Assembly (NCBI GenBank): GCA_015179025.1
Contig: WHUX01000048.1
Location: forward strand, 248,001 to 312,000
Origin: Terfezia claveryi
Taxonomy: Eukaryota; Ascomycota; Pezizomycetes; Pezizales; Pezizaceae
Length of the DNA: 64,000 nucleotides
Direction: 5' to 3'
Shown here: piece by piece, positions 43,741 to 56,872 of the stretch
Position numbering within the stretch: the stretch's first letter is position 1
Layout of the letters: every line of letters begins with the position of its first letter
Notes under the pieces: generated by a model
Seen by the model: the letters and a program-made list of their open reading frames with translations, nothing else
What the model was told of the DNA's origin: nothing
Databases searched by the model: none
Translations under genes and position numbers: made by a program

Positions 43741-43864
43741 AGATACACGGGAGGTGGCTGCAGATATTTCAATGTTTAATACCAACTACGTTTGTCGATG
43801 TTGATGGATACGTACTGTCTTGCTTTTTTTTATATGTTTTTCGCATACCATCTACTTGAGCTGC

Positions 43865-43992
43865 CGGACCTGGCAGACTAACTTGCCTTGTCCTGAATCC
43901 ACCCGGTTTTCCTGGCGGCTCCTGATGGTCCTCTTACTGGGACCGAATAGGAGGTAATGAGTATTTTTGTTTTTTTTTAAAAAAAAAAAAAA
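43865..43992 (+). mobile_element. LINE-B 3' tail insertion (128 bp) with 13-bp target duplication
   Basis: Ctacttgagctgc occurs at 43852-43864 and 43993-44005. The tail is complete from ctggcagactaacttgcc to a T run followed by an A run. Confidence 0.9.
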
Positions 43993-44005
43993 CTACTTGA
44001 GCTGC

Positions 44006-45047
44006 AATTGTCACTTTTAAAATCCATATCTGGTAAAGACATACCCGGGGAGGCCAGCTTCCCCAAGTATATCTATTATGTATTCTCGAGGAGGCCAATC
44101 CCTCACTAGGCCAGGCCACCCGAATAAGCATATGTGTTCTCGGGCAGGCCAGAATAGGTATAAATTCAAAACCCGCTGAGCTGCTATGACAGATGAAACA
44201 TGGGGACGCTGGAGTCGGAGACATACATGTAGGGACAGCTAAAAACTACCTTATTGCCATTGCACCCTTTCGAGTGTAGACTCATAATATGAAAAATATG
44301 TTTGCAAGATACCGTACCTACAAAACTCAAGTTTTCTTACTTCTAGTAACATACCAGACATAAATATAGGCCCTTCTACTCTGGCGATATATATCAACTA
44401 TCTACGTAGTACGTACAAAACACGCAACTGGATCTCTGGGCATGGAAGGATGCTGGCATGGCGTGTCGTCGGACTTGCCAGCGTATGCCTGAAGAGATTT
44501 TGTGCTCAGAATATCAAATATTGGAAATCTAGAGGATTCTATGTGACGCTGGTGGTTTCTAGTTCACTTGATTGTTGATGCTAGCTTTCCTGGACATACG
44601 AGACTTCAGGCTACGGTAAACCTAAGAAACTTCTTGAAATTCAATAGGGCGGGATAATTCAAGTACGGAGATATTTCCCCTCCCTGCCATGCCCGGCGTA
44701 CGGCCCTTATGCTCAGTAAGTTGCAGTATTACCTCCCTAGTATGCCACGGTTTGATTGTGTATCCAGATGCAAGTATTGAGCAGTAGGTGTGAAAGGTAT
44801 ATCTGATGTAGCATTGGGATTGATAGATAACAACCAATCGCGAAACCACCCACGTGCCCTTTACTATGAGTATGCACAAGGTCATTCTCGTAGGGACATT
44901 CGGAACTAGAGCGCTGCAGTATAGCGAGTGTCCATTAGGGTGAAGTTTACACAGAATGCTAACACGGTGTAAGGAAATTAATGTCATTTGATATAATTGC
45001 GTGACCGAAGGTTTGCGTTCACACAGTAACAAAATAACCAAACAAGT
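44006..45047. other. Possible third, diverged relative of repeat family R
   Basis: The minus frame 44622-45107 includes a KLHPNGHSL block reminiscent of the HPN-H-L block in copies 1 and 2 of family R, and DNA near 44935 resembles 39560. Otherwise unrecognised. Confidence 0.3.
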
Positions 45048-45060
45048 TAAGATATGGTTC

Positions 45061-45147
45061 TCCACCGGGCTTCCGCGTGGCTCCTCATAGCCCCCTACGG
45101 GCTGCATAGGAGTACTGAGTATTTAAAAAAAAAAAAAAAAAAAAAAA
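45061..45147 (+). mobile_element. LINE-B 3' tail insertion with 13-bp target duplication
   Basis: Taagatatggttc occurs at 45048-45060 and 45148-45160. It ends in a 23-base A run. Confidence 0.9.
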
Positions 45148-45252
45148 TAAGATATGGTTCATAGCCAAAATATCCTCAATTTCAACGCAAGAATGTGTTG
45201 TAGAGTCTGCCAAGCAACGTGAACGTGGAGGGACACCTCGGATTTGGTGTCC

Positions 45253-45816
45253 CTAGTTCATCTTGTTCCTCCAGAATTCCACCTTCCACCACTTCTTCTC
45301 CCTCTTTCTCCTCCTCTCCTCCTTCTCTGCCAGATACTGGGCAACTGCCCATTCCCTCTCTGCCAGTTGCCTCAATCTCTCTGCCATCTCCTCCTCCATT
45401 TCTCCCAGGTGTCTGAGGGCGATTTCAAGTTGGCCCTCTTTGTCTCTGACCGCCCTTGCCCTCCTGAAAATGGAAGCACGCTCAAGATCAATTCGATCCT
45501 GCATGCCTACCATTTCCTCGTTCATCCGCGTGACGCGTTCGAGGAGCTGTTTGTAGCGGTGCATTGGTACCACCCAGTTCTTCGCAATGGCATACTCGAG
45601 GAACGCACTGAGACTCGCAGTGTCTGGGGTGAAGTGCGGGTCCGAAAAGAGGGGGATTGCGGCTTCGATGTCCGCTTCTGGGATGGTAGGGAGGCTGGCG
45701 GGAGGGTGATACCCTGAACTGGCTTGGTTGTGGGAATCAATATTAGCAGAGTTATATGCAATGGGGGGATGATGGATGGAATGGCGAAGACGAACCAAAT
45801 GAGCGAGGGGGATCAA
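45253..45816 (-). CDS. Coiled-coil protein, incomplete 5' end
   Basis: Family not recognised. The frame is 187 codons, ending near 45253 with a very basic tail (RRRKREKKWWK). Residues about 85-170 are Glu/Arg/Leu-rich with heptad character, predicting a long coiled coil; the N-terminal part is His/Pro-rich. The frame extends upstream to a TAA near 45877 without an in-frame ATG, so either a first exon is spliced in (CAG acceptors lie just upstream) or the gene has lost its start. The first internal ATG is at about residue 85. The antisense 157-codon frame is a shadow. Confidence 0.5.
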   Translation of the reverse strand: MIPLAHLVRLRHSIHHPPIAYNSANIDSHNQASSGYHPPASLPTIPEADIEAAIPLFSDPHFTPDTASLSAFLEYAIAKNWVVPMHRYKQLLERVTRMNEEMVGMQDRIDLERASIFRRARAVRDKEGQLEIALRHLGEMEEEMAERLRQLAEREWAVAQYLAEKEERRRKREKKWWKVEFWRNKMN

Positions 45817-45877
45817 CTCTGTTGGAGAGGGCTGGACATGAGTTTGTTGTTTTGTTGGAACGCGCCATTAGGACTTT

Positions 45878-48800
45878 TGTTTGCTTTCTTTCGGGACTAC
45901 CTAGATGTGACTGCTATTCATATGATTAGTCGTAAATTGCTATGCAGATGGATTGACGATGAATTACCGATGCCTAAGATTGAGAAAAGCTTCTTTGTGC
46001 CTTGAATGTCTGATGTTTGCTAGATAAAAACCTTGTCAGTCACACCTGCGTAGCAAATGAGCTGAGGATAACTTACTGATCCTAATTTATGCTGGGATTA
46101 CAATCCTAACTGAATATGTTTTTTTTCAGAGCACGTTCTGAAGGTTCGCTGGGTTGATTGTGGTGATATTTGTGTTGGAGCACGCACGGTTTGGGTGGTA
46201 GATAAGGCTTCAGGTGATACCCCTCATCTTGCTTACTGATGTTCTGCTTACTGATGTTCTGGAGAGGCAAGTTCAACTACCACAGTTGGCATAGCGACTA
46301 GTCAGATGACTACATGCGATATAGTATTAAATACCTCGCAAGTAAGACACATTAAGACATGTTCACATGTATATCGAAGGAAGGCAATGCTCCAGGAGAG
46401 TACATCTATCTGGATAAGAGCGTATTTCCAACCTGCTGCAAGAAAAGTCGACGGAATGTAGTACTGACGTATGGCAGAACCAGGGCGGGGCGACTAGCAA
46501 CCTCCCTGAGGTGGGCATATATTGCGGGCGTCAAGTGGATGCCATAGTCTCATGCCAAGACTCTAGTCAATCGCATAGCTTCGCATTTGCTGAGACTACG
46601 GATGCCAAACGACTCACGTGCCAACCAGACTAACGACTCACGCTCAGGAGTATTGCCCATTCCTATGGACTTGCAGTTCAACCATGCACCATTCAGAAAT
46701 TACCAGGAAGACGAGCACGGATCCCGGGCACCCTTGGGAATCACACCGACACTCGACCCGGCAGGAGGTGATTGGGAAGCGAATCGAGGTACATAAGCAG
46801 AGGGTCGTGGAGAGGGTCTCGGTTAAGGAATGAGAAGGAGAGGATCCTAGGCAAGGCCGTGAAAAGAGTAGTAACACCGTGGTTATGAAGATAAGACTGT
46901 CCACAGTCGGCCATTTCTGTGGACAGGCACCCAATTCCCCTGATATATCTGACATGAAGCTGATCATCGGCTGTCCTAGAGCAACCACACGCGCACCCAC
47001 CAGGTGCAAGCTGGGGAAATGCCCAGCTGTGCCGAGGATAGCAGCAGAAATCAGGTAGCATAAATAGGGACATGTTCTGCTGAGTGGGAGTTTCACTTCA
47101 AATAAATATCATGGAAGAACTGCTCCTTACTGTCAGGGTACACACGGCAGATTGGTCCTGGGATGCTGCTCAACTACGTCGTCAGAGATGCCGCCCCGCC
47201 CCGCCCCGCCCCTGCCCCTTTTCGGCTTCTATAGGGGACAATAATAAGGGTATCTGGTTGTGCTTTTCATTCTTTGGGATGAGAAACCCTCCTGCCCTGA
47301 GCGTTTGAGATATCAACCTTCCCCCCTGCTGCCTTCTTAAAAAACTTTCTTTTAAATATAAATTAGGTTTAGGGTTATAGGCTGCTATTCAAAGCAGCAA
47401 ACTTAAAAACTGCTTTAATTCCAAAAAGCTGTATTTCAAAACCAGACTACCTAGTGAGTTGCCCAAAAAAGAAACTACCATAATGACGAACTCGACTTGT
47501 GGTCCTAATAGTTATGCCTTGCTAGATGTGTCTACTATAGAACTCTAATAGTAAGATACCTAGTACTCTGACTATCACGATTTCTGTTTCTTAGGCCCGA
47601 GCTCTGCTCGTGCTACGGTGGAGTTGGGATACCATCCTACAGAGATTCTACAAACAGGGAGTGGATATACATATGGCAAAGAAGCTACTGTGCGCCTAAA
47701 AAGCTATTGATTTGCTATGCCACAAGTTATACACCCTGTCATTGCCTTTTTTGTCTAGCCCATTCATCGCACTTGATTTTCTCACTCAAAAATGACCGGT
47801 TCTCATTAAACATGCAATACCCGTGTATCGACATTTTAACCAGATCAGTTTCAAGGGCGATTGCGAAAACTACATCCCTCTGGGACCCTGTCGTTTAAAA
47901 TATGAATTGGTAAGTAATATATGGCATTTGTAATCACAAGCAACCGGCAATCAGCCTACGACTATGACCATTTTTTTTCAATAAACAGATAATTTTCCGC
48001 ATTACACAGAATTTTAAAACATCTTTGTTACCCAATCGGGCCACTACGGCAGGCGTCCTCATAGTACTATTCTTTCACTAATGCCGAATAGATGACTTGC
48101 ACTGACTCATAACCTAACCTCCACAAAGCAACGAACAGTTGAAGCATAGAATCTGCTCGTTCATTCCTCGAGTTGTTCTGGAAAACTGTATGTGTCCTAA
48201 TCCTAGACAAGATAAAAAGGAAGGAATCGGGATTCATCCGGAAAAATGATATCTAGTCGTCAGAGGGTATGTTTAGGGGTATCCGGTGGTTAGAGGGAAT
48301 GTTGGTGATGTTTAGGGGTCTCCGGATGTATATACGGGGTATCCGAATGCATATATGTTCATTTTACTACACATGTTGCTACAGGCATATATTCTCTATA
48401 AGCATGGGGGTCGACTGCCCGATGACATGCTTGTAGCGGACTCCTACTGTACAAAGATCTGGCGGCAGGCAGGTCAGAAAGGTTGTATTTTGGAGAAGAA
48501 AAAAAAAAAGGTCAGAATCAGTTTTTATTTTATTTTATTTTTGATTACTCAGGTCAGAACGGTAATAATCCTACCAACGGGAGCACAAACAAGTACCCTC
48601 CGACAGCAGCCCGGACACCAACTCGGCCACATGTCGTGCTTGTATAAGCGGAGGGCCTGATGAGCCGATGGCTGTGGTGGCAGCTCAATTCGTTTCTGTA
48701 TATTCGTTCACGGATAGGTTATATGTCTTTCTGTATAGTTCTATCCATTCAAGCATTAGTATCGAGGCCACAAGATACCGAGTATTGATGGATTAGAAAT

Positions 48801-51421
48801 TTTCTCAATCCTACCTGTCCTGCTCACCAGCGTCCCAATTTTCCTCTGACAAAAACACCTCCACCCCCGTATCTTTCCTATACCACCTGCGCTCTAAAGT
48901 TCTCCGAATTTGATGTTTCAAGGTTCTATCTAGGCCTACTCAACGTCCTGATTCCATTTCTGTAATCCCTTTTATGATCGGACTAAAACTCATGGAGATA
49001 TAAGACTTTTAATAAGGTCAAAAAGGTCTATGAGGAAGTTTACCTATTATTAGTAATAACTCTGTGAATAATTTGGGTATCGAGATGAACTAAGATTCTA
49101 TAATCTTCTATGCATTGATACCTTTCCAATGGTAATCTACTTGTGACCTACGGTTCTCTATTCATAGAGTTATGTGCAGTTGAAAATTATTTTCAATGGA
49201 CACTAGACGCTATTAAGTGAATACTGCTGGAAACTCAATTAGATGACTCTATGATATTGTCAGATAGTAATTCAATAGTATCGGAGATTGGTAATGCATC
49301 GGAAGTTGAATTTATCCCAACATTCTCTTCGACCACCCCTACGCACTCCCGCAATGTCCTTTGCCTTCGCCGACCACTTTCTGCTGCTGTTTGTGCACCC
49401 TCAACTCGGCGTCATTCTCTGTAGAAAAATTACTGTTGGGTTGAATTTATGGGCATATTGCCTGGCTGTTGTAAATTGGTCGTAGAATAGATTGTAGAAA
49501 AAGTTGTAGAAAGAGTTGTAGAAAAAGTTGTACAATGGATTGTAGCAGAGGTTGAACGGAATCTTATGAGCCACTCCCATAATTGATGTCAGACCCAAGA
49601 GAACTTCAGATTGCATCATCAGTTGCTAATAACCCCTGGTACTAACTAAGTAAACCCGGCTAGTACTTAAATTCCTCTGCTAGTGTCCATTTTTCTTAAT
49701 AAGAATATTACGGAAATCTAATAATATGCTTATAGAGTTTTTATTCTTATTTGGATGAGGGCGGCCTTATAGTGAATTTATTCTTGTAACGGAAATGGTT
49801 GTTTAGAACATTCTACTTTCCCCTATTCAATCCGAAACAAAAACGCCGAGTTCTACATGCTCATCGCTGCCTTCCAACCACTCCCTAATATCCAGTAGCA
49901 AACCATAAATCTCTGACTGAACCCAGCGTCAAACACAAGATGTGGGAACATCGGTACCTGCAAAATCATTAGCTGGTTATATATAGTGGGTGAAGGCATA
50001 TCACCGCAATATCCGCTTAGTTCGTATACGAAAAAAACCTTCTTGGTTCGTTTGCACCCACTCGAACCCCTCCTCCTCTTCCCCTAGGGTGGGCTCACCA
50101 TCAAGTTTCTACCACGGGGCAGGGGAGGAGATATTTCCGCTGTTGTAAGTTCAACGCAGTGCCTTCCGGAGGGGCGATGAAATTTGACAGGAGGTTAGTC
50201 AAGGAGCTGAGGGACTTACGAGGAGGATCCTGAGTATAGATATCAGGGTGGCGGCAGTGACGGCAGCGGTGGTATGTAATCCAATTGGTTCGCCGAAGCG
50301 CAAGGTATGATGAAAGTGTTTCAAACACGTTGTATCTATACATCAGGTCCTATACCTCAATACTAATTCATGAGCATGCTTAATGGATTCATATGTAAGT
50401 GGTGATCAGGGGATGTTGTTGTAGAGACTCATGATGTCTTACTGGATGATATCCGGGGCGGGAGAGGAGGATGGGGGGAAGAAGGGGGGATAGGGCGCGG
50501 GTATCTAGAGCAGGATGATGTGTTGGAGATTCTGGGGAGCGTAGCGCAAAATCCTAACTGATCGAGATATGTAGATCAAGCAGGTTGGCAAAATTATGCT
50601 TGATTTACAAAGAGGAAAATAAGAATATTCTATGAAACTTCCGAGTGAATCCGAGAATTGTAGGCGAAAATACAGTGCCTATACATCAACATCGACGAAC
50701 ATGAATGATACTATTTGATATAGAACTTCAGCTTTCTCTGTTGCTCGAGGCATGCTTATAGGTGGTGATGATACCTATGTCATGTCACTTGCAGGAAATT
50801 TAATCAAGCCGGTCAATATGTTTCAGTTATTTTGGATGCGTCGCTGGCGCTGAAAACCCCGTACATGATACAGGGTTTTACAGAAACTTATTGACCACCA
50901 CTTGTAAAATTATCGGTACCCAAGTACTCAGAACTGAGAGAGTTTGATAAAGGAAAGTTGTCGCATGGTGCGTCAAAAAGAGATTGCTCAGAAGGGAGTT
51001 TTCGCAACTACAATCTCAAGCTAAGACTCTGGTGTATGCTTCGACAAAGGCCTAGGCTAAACCACTCACGTCTTTAAGAATGAGAGAGAAGGAATTATCC
51101 AATCGTATGAACAGAATAAGAAGTTTAAGGTCGAAAGATGGGTCGAGTGCTAGTAGTATGGAATAACTCTTTTATACTATCAAAAAAGGCTATGGCGGAC
51201 TAGTCTGGAGTGAATCGACTGAAGAAAAAAGAGACAGAAGAATGGGAAAGGGTCGCTCTTAAATACAATCCTCCCAGGAGGGTCGGGTAAACAGAATCCC
51301 GAAGAACCCTAACCCCGAGCCCTAGACCCTAAGAGTACCCCAATTTACAGGGGAGAGAGGTAAGACAAAGCGCGCAGGGATCCCTCAAAAATGAAAAAGA
51401 AAAACAATGACTAAGAAAACC
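45878..51421. other. Long intergenic block without recognised genes
   Basis: Small frames only. Visible items: a C/G-rich cgccc array at 47192-47218, a 17-bp duplication of cttactgatgttctg at about 46223-46258, and a 15-bp minisatellite of gttgtagaaaaa units at 49486-49550. Fragments at 50101-50343 and 46644-47096 have no motif. Confidence 0.4.
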
Positions 51422-51727
51422 TCAAGGAAAGGGAAAACCCGATCCGCCAAAAGGAGAAAAAGGAAAGGAAAAGAAACCTTTTACAAAGCCCCCACCCCCC
51501 CTCCCTTCTTTTCTTTTTGTTGGTGAGGGGAGTGGAGAGCGGCACGTTGTCTTTTTCTTTCCTTCCATGATGGTCGCGGCGACGGTGCTTGCCACCTGCC
51601 CTTTCTTTCCTAAAAGGCCGGAGGAAAGAGGGAGAACCTTGTCAGCCGTGAGACCGCCGGATCCTACCCCCACCAAGAGTACCAGGATGAGGAGGGCGAA
51701 GATGACCAACGGGGTGTGCAACAACAA
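51422..51727 (-). other. Hydrophobic-start frame, uncertain
   Basis: A 101-codon frame whose first 25 residues are strongly hydrophobic (VIFALLILVLLVGV) followed by a Lys/Gly/Pro-rich part, so it would look secreted. It begins with TTG and no in-frame ATG was found just upstream. It sits in GC-rich sequence unlike its surroundings. Confidence 0.25.
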
Positions 51728-51879
51728 CGGTGGGAGAAGACATCGTGATTCGGGTAGAGGGCCGATTACACAAACCAGTCTTTATGGGAGCCGTAGGTTA
51801 CTGGGGACGTGACACCGGAGAGGTATTAGAGTCGATTCAATGGGCGTCGAGGGAGGAGTTTGCACCCTTGCAATTTTTT

Positions 51880-52404
51880 TTAAAAAAGAAAAATACTCCT
51901 TACTCCTATTCGGTCCCAGTACATAAGGGGACCATGAGGAGCCACCCGGAAACCCGGGTGGATTCAGGACCAGGCAAGTTAATCTGCCATGTCCGGCGTC
52001 TATGTACCGCAAAATAAGAGTGACAAACAAACAACATCGTCGCGACGTGATAAATAACAAACGAAGTGTCATAAAACCCGCTCGTTCTTCCAACCATGTG
52101 TCTGTATAACCCTTGCCAATATAGAAACCTAACCGCTTCCAACCATGTGTGTATATAGGAAGCCAAAGAAGGCTTCTACGGCATTCCAGTCATCCCCATC
52201 CTCCTCCTTGACCCATATAGGGCGATTAAGGTCTTCCCAATCCTTGATATTGCCTAGAGCGGCCCTCTGCTCGCTGGTGTCTGGACAGTGAAAGACTAGA
52301 TGTTCCCCATCCTGCGTATGGTGACTGCATGGGTATGCGCTGGAGTTTGATTTCCCAATCTTATGGAGCCAGTGTTTCTGGGGCCGCTGTGGCTGCGGAA
52401 ACAA
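51880..52404 (-). mobile_element. LINE-B 3' fragment with ORF end
   Basis: The minus frame 52404-52129 encodes the C-terminal part of the LINE ORF: a Cys/His cluster (PCSHHTQDGEHLVFHCP), then acidic WEDLNRPIWVKEE and NAVEAFFGFL. A 3' UTR with a short local duplication and the two-hairpin tail follow (ggtccc...gggacc with a longer loop). The ORF end matches the copy at 58690-59275, which defines LINE-B as a true LINE. Confidence 0.85.
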
Positions 52405-52509
52405 CAGGGTCTAAATGAAACATAAAACAACACAATACGGATATGCACAAGAATGGCTGAGTAGTTGAGCCAGACGTAGAAAATAAACCCACCGGGTAAG
52501 CCCGTGGGT

Positions 52510-53127
52510 TCACTCTCTAACGCATAACTTACTGCCAGTCTGTAGGCTGGCCCCTACTAGCCCTTTGTTGTAGGTTGATATGCTATTGGACATCGCTGTA
52601 TCCTTTGGTTTCTGGCATGGGATTGTTGTTAGAGGTAATGGTGACAGAGCTGGATGTAGACCTTCTGTAGGAACTGCTGGGAGTGATGGTAACTGAGCTG
52701 CCGGTTTAGTTGTTGGGGTCTTTAGTAGGGCCGGTTCAACCATCGCTGGGCTCCTAACTGGTAGTGGTGATACTACCCGTGCCACTGCGCCCGCCCCTCC
52801 AGTCAGTTCCCCCATGAGTTTCGAGTTTCCACTGTATTGAAAGGATTGTTTGCAACTCGGACCATGCTCGATGTCTTTCCCCCGCCTGCCAACTGCTGCC
52901 AACCCTGTGCTTACCGGTAGGCTTCTTGATTCCTCGTGGAACTGCTTCCTCGCCGTTTTATCTCTTTCATGCCTTCTTCCTTGATTCATTCCACCCCTTT
53001 TTTCACCCCTTCGGCCGCGGCAATAAAAAAATACGACACTTCGATCCCATGGGTGTGATCCCTTATTGGAATATATGTTAACGAAAAGGCCGAAATTCGC
53101 CCCACCATCATTTAGGCCAGGTCGCAC
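52510..53127 (-). other. 205-codon frame, possibly real or element-derived
   Basis: An unrecognised frame, basic in its first half and Pro/Ala/Thr/Leu-rich in the second. It begins at a GTG; an internal ATG is at about residue 47. It lies just inside the LTR-like sequence ending near 53425, so it could be the start of an internal region of an LTR element, but no protease, RT or zinc knuckle is visible. Confidence 0.3.
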
Positions 53128-53424
53128 TAAGCGGATCCACGGTCACCGGAGGAGGCATCAGACAAGCCACTAAAGCCCGCAGGAGCCAAGGAGCCTCAGG
53201 TTGTCGATACGATCTCGCACATATCACACTCACGATTATAGAGATAGACGAGCGGAGAGATCCAAGTGTCCAACGAAGGAAGGTACGAATAAAGCGAGAT
53301 GATCACAGCAGAGAGATAAATATGAAGAAGACGTTCTAATATGCAGTGAGTGCATGTATTGTATTGTAGTGAAGACTTGTGTTCAACTTAGTTATCTCGA
53401 ACAAGTAGGAATATGAACGAGATA

Positions 53425-54243
53425 TATATACATGTATGAACGTACATCAAAAGCATGAAGCCACGATATGAGTGCAGGCAAGGTATGAAGCACGCCATAT
53501 GATGTGCAAGCCGTTGCAAGTGGTACAGGTCAACCTATGACTTTGCATCCTATGTAAGCGCATATCCTCTGATAATGCATAGCAAGCTCCTGACGAGTTT
53601 TTTGTTAGTAAAAATGACACGCTAAGGGGCTAAAAACTGCATAACTGTACATTGCATGCATGCTTGTTGGCGCCTTCCCAAAATTCAGATTAGTGTGTAC
53701 AGGCACTCCGAGATAGCATAGCAGGGTATGAGTTCAGCCTAAAAGTCAGATATTCTCCCCTGGTCAACAGCAACTAACACGGGTATTCGGATTCAGTGTT
53801 ATAGCTTAAAGAGCAGAAGTCCCACATCTTGATACCCGCACGGAGGTTAACCATGCACTTGGAGTTCTTCAATTGTATGTTATTCAGACCGCACCCAGTA
53901 CTGCAGCACTACCAGAAACATCAGCCTTGATTGAGTCTATTACTACTCTAACCAACCGCATGGCAGACCTCAATATGAAACGCAAGCAGCAATCACGCCT
54001 CGAGAAGTGGCTTAGATCTGATTAAAGTGGGTGGGAACGGGTCGGGGTATCATGGATTTAGTCGGGATATCATGTATTTAGTCGGTGTGTCATGTATTTA
54101 GTTTAATATCAGCTCTTTTTCTCATTTTCGCCGGTACCACATAAACCTGTCTTACTGCATCAAAAGTGCTCTGACGGATATTATGCAGTAAGAGAGGTTC
54201 GACTGTATAGCAAGGTATGGGCGGAATGAACGGCATTCTAACA
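53425..54243 (-). repeat. LTR-like repeat, long copy (related to 9196-9400)
   Basis: Read on the minus strand from 54243 it begins TGTTAGAATGCC and shares the gcggaatgaacg/tatagcaaggtat block and the catgtatgaacgtacatc block with the copy at 9196, with about 690 bp between them that the other copy lacks. A solo LTR or an insertion-carrying copy are both possible. Confidence 0.45.
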
Positions 54244-55340
54244 ACGATTAAGTAATCCAAAGCGTTTTCAGAGCGGTCTCGGAACGATCCTACCTCACAG
54301 CGATGATCGCCGGACTTGTTGGCATATCGGATTTCCCCGGCTACGCAGAGTGACAGGCACCCTCAAAGCAACACGGCTTGCGGGCAGGGACCGGCCTCGG
54401 GGTTGGAAAGTCGACCAGGCTGGTCCCAGAGATACCGTTCCTCGTCATATTAACTTAGAATAACCTGAATACGAGTACTGATTCATAAAGAAAAACGAAG
54501 CACAGCTGCCTTAACCAACCAAGTGACTCTAGTGGGTAACGACTTTATATACTTAATGTAGATTGGGGAATTACCGTACCACGCTATGGAACCCCCATTC
54601 ACACAGGATGCCGTTCTCCATTCTAGAACCTTCTTATCGAACGTCCTCGCACCCTCTCCGTACACATGGGCAGTAACATTTCTGCTCGACATGTCCAGAT
54701 CCATCTTTTGCAGCTAAATCGCCCCCAGCAGCAGATAGTTCAACCTCAAGTGTGAGAACGATGCTGGGGGAGTGGGGCCGAGAACTCCGAGTCCTAGGGA
54801 AACAGAAAAGAAGGCATGTTTGTCATGGTGCTGAGGGCTGCACTGTGGATACTTAGTTCTGGATATGTAGTCCGAGCGATGAAGGCGTCGGAACTTCGAG
54901 TGGGGTGGCAGCTGTGGAGCATGAAGTCGACGCGGGAAGGGCGAAACGGTTGTATATATTCTACTCCATCTTTGGACGTATTGTTATAAAAGGGGGTTGG
55001 GATAGGCATGAATGGTAACGGGTGAAGTGATGGAAGGGTCTCAGTAGGTATCGTAGATACCGTATAGAAATTTGATGCTGAGATTGTACATTGTGGATAA
55101 CGCTTTGTCTTTTGCAGATCATAGTGTATATCGAGGCCGTAATTTTTTTTTAATAAAAACAAAAAAAAAGATCCCGCACAGACCAGTATGTGCCTGTTCA
55201 CAAACCTCTGGCAGGTAAACATAATAAAAATAATAATCACCGGTAGCTGGCTGTTAACATTCCATAGCCAGGTTCCTACAGTGGGCCCAGTTAGAGAGGG
55301 AAGGTATATACTGCTGGATCCGACCCCACTTCCCGTTTCT
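54244..55340. other. Intergenic, nothing recognised
   Basis: The minus frame 54794-55240 (148 codons) is interrupted by a poly-A/T tract and is unlikely to be a gene. Confidence 0.35.
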
Positions 55341-55347
55341 TGAACCC

Positions 55348-55431
55348 ATCCACCCAGGCTTCTGGGTGGCTCCCCATGGCCCCCCTAACAGGGCCGCATA
55401 GGAGTATCAAGTATTTTAAAAAAAAAAAAAA
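55348..55431 (+). mobile_element. LINE-B 3' tail insertion
   Basis: Two-hairpin tail then an A run of about 14, flanked by tgaaccc (55341-55347, 55432-55438). Confidence 0.75.
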
Positions 55432-55739
55432 TGAACCCGCGGGTGAATGATTCTGCAGTTAGTGAGTGGCTCCTATGCTACGGTGTCCCTATTTGGGGTC
55501 GGTTTATGCCCATGGAGAACAATTGTTGTCGAAATAGTGGTTACTCTCTCAAGCAAACGGGTTTTACCAATTCTTGTCTTCCATCAAATGTGGTACTTAC
55601 CCAGGATTTTACCTGATCCTGCCCAGAGGACTGAATACGAAGTAACTACTTACTGAAAGACTAAAAAAAGAATGACTGCCTAAAGAGCGGTTTCGTTTCA
55701 TTCTTGTCTACCAGAGAAAAGGAGTAGACAAAAAAGGAA

Positions 55740-55823
55740 GCCCACTGCGAGGGTCGAACTCGCGACCTTGAGGTCTCTACATTCGTAAAAGCCACACGCT
55801 CTAAACCACTGAGCTAAGCGGGC
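55740..55823 (-). tRNA. tRNA-Lys(UUU) with an 11-nt intron
   Basis: The minus strand folds as a cloverleaf: acceptor GCCCGCT/AGTGGGC (7 bp, one G-U), D arm GCTC/GAGC, T arm GCGAG/CTCGC with loop TTCGACC. The anticodon loop CTTTTA places UUU at 55787-55789. An 11-nt intron (55775-55785) sits at the canonical position after base 37. The anticodon stem TGTGG/CCTCA pairs at four of five positions with one T-T mismatch. A T6 run a few bases downstream would stop RNA polymerase III. The CCA end is not encoded, as expected in eukaryotes. Confidence 0.85.
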
Positions 55824-56777
55824 CTGATTGGTTTATTTCTGGAATTTATCTAAAATCAGCTAAATGCGGAAGTTTATGGGTAGATACCTTCGACATTTCT
55901 TTTTCTTTGAATAATTCATCACTTGTATTTCTCAAGTTATTCTAACCTACGACTAAACAAACACAGAAAAATTTGGAAGTATTTCGCCCATGGCCTAATC
56001 CTGCTTGACACTCAACGTTTGGTGGTGCGGGTCAATAACCACCTCTATACCCATTTTCCATGTACTATTGAAGACACAAACGCAAATTCCGCTCCCACAA
56101 AAGCCGCCACCCGGCTGACCGAATATTCAGTGCCGAACCCGTAATCCCACATAAACATTCTCCTGCCATCGCATTGACAAGAATTGGCAAAGTACACCCG
56201 TTCGTTTCGGTATAAGACTTCATTCGTTATTCATGCGTTGTGTATATAAATTATAAATGCAAACCGAGGACTAGTCTGGTTTGTTTCTCGGATGACAGAT
56301 GCATATAGGTTATCGATGATTTTTCAACAAATTCGGGTTGTATGGGAGACAATCGGTGCATGGGGCACGGCAAACAACACGATTGGCGAGGAAGGCAAGT
56401 ATCCTGTTTGTGCTATGGAATATAGGATGCAAACCTTTAGGTAATGTTCATGGTAAACAGTTACGTTAACGTGTGCTCCTCATTTATGCACAGTGACAAA
56501 CTACAGAGGCTTCAACTGCAACGTTTACCTTTGGCATGAACGGAAGCCAATCTAGTACAACCAGTCTTGTCCCTACTACAGCGCCAGAGCTGCAACTGGT
56601 CAACAAACGGAATACTCTGGATCTAGGGCATTCCACATCAAGAGCATACCCTCAATTCCTGGCTATATATTTGGGAACTTCTCCAGTTCCCGGGCTTCTC
56701 TCACCTCTTGTCAACCGCCAGAAAGCAGCAGAAAGCACTTATCCTCCTAGTCTGGTTGGCGCTTATCCTCCTACAGC

Positions 56778-56830
56778 CATCTGCACTGGAATCGAATAGG
56801 AGTCATGAGTATTTAAGATTAGAACAAAAA
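56778..56830 (+). mobile_element. LINE-B tail remnant
   Basis: Only the distal part (cgaataggagtcatgagtattta) is present. Confidence 0.5.
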
Positions 56831-56872
56831 AACAGCCTATCTGCATCTCCTTTTTCCAAGCCCCTATATATT

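Noticed and set aside
45244..45717. 157-codon plus frame
   Set aside because: Antisense shadow of the coiled-coil frame at 45253-45816.
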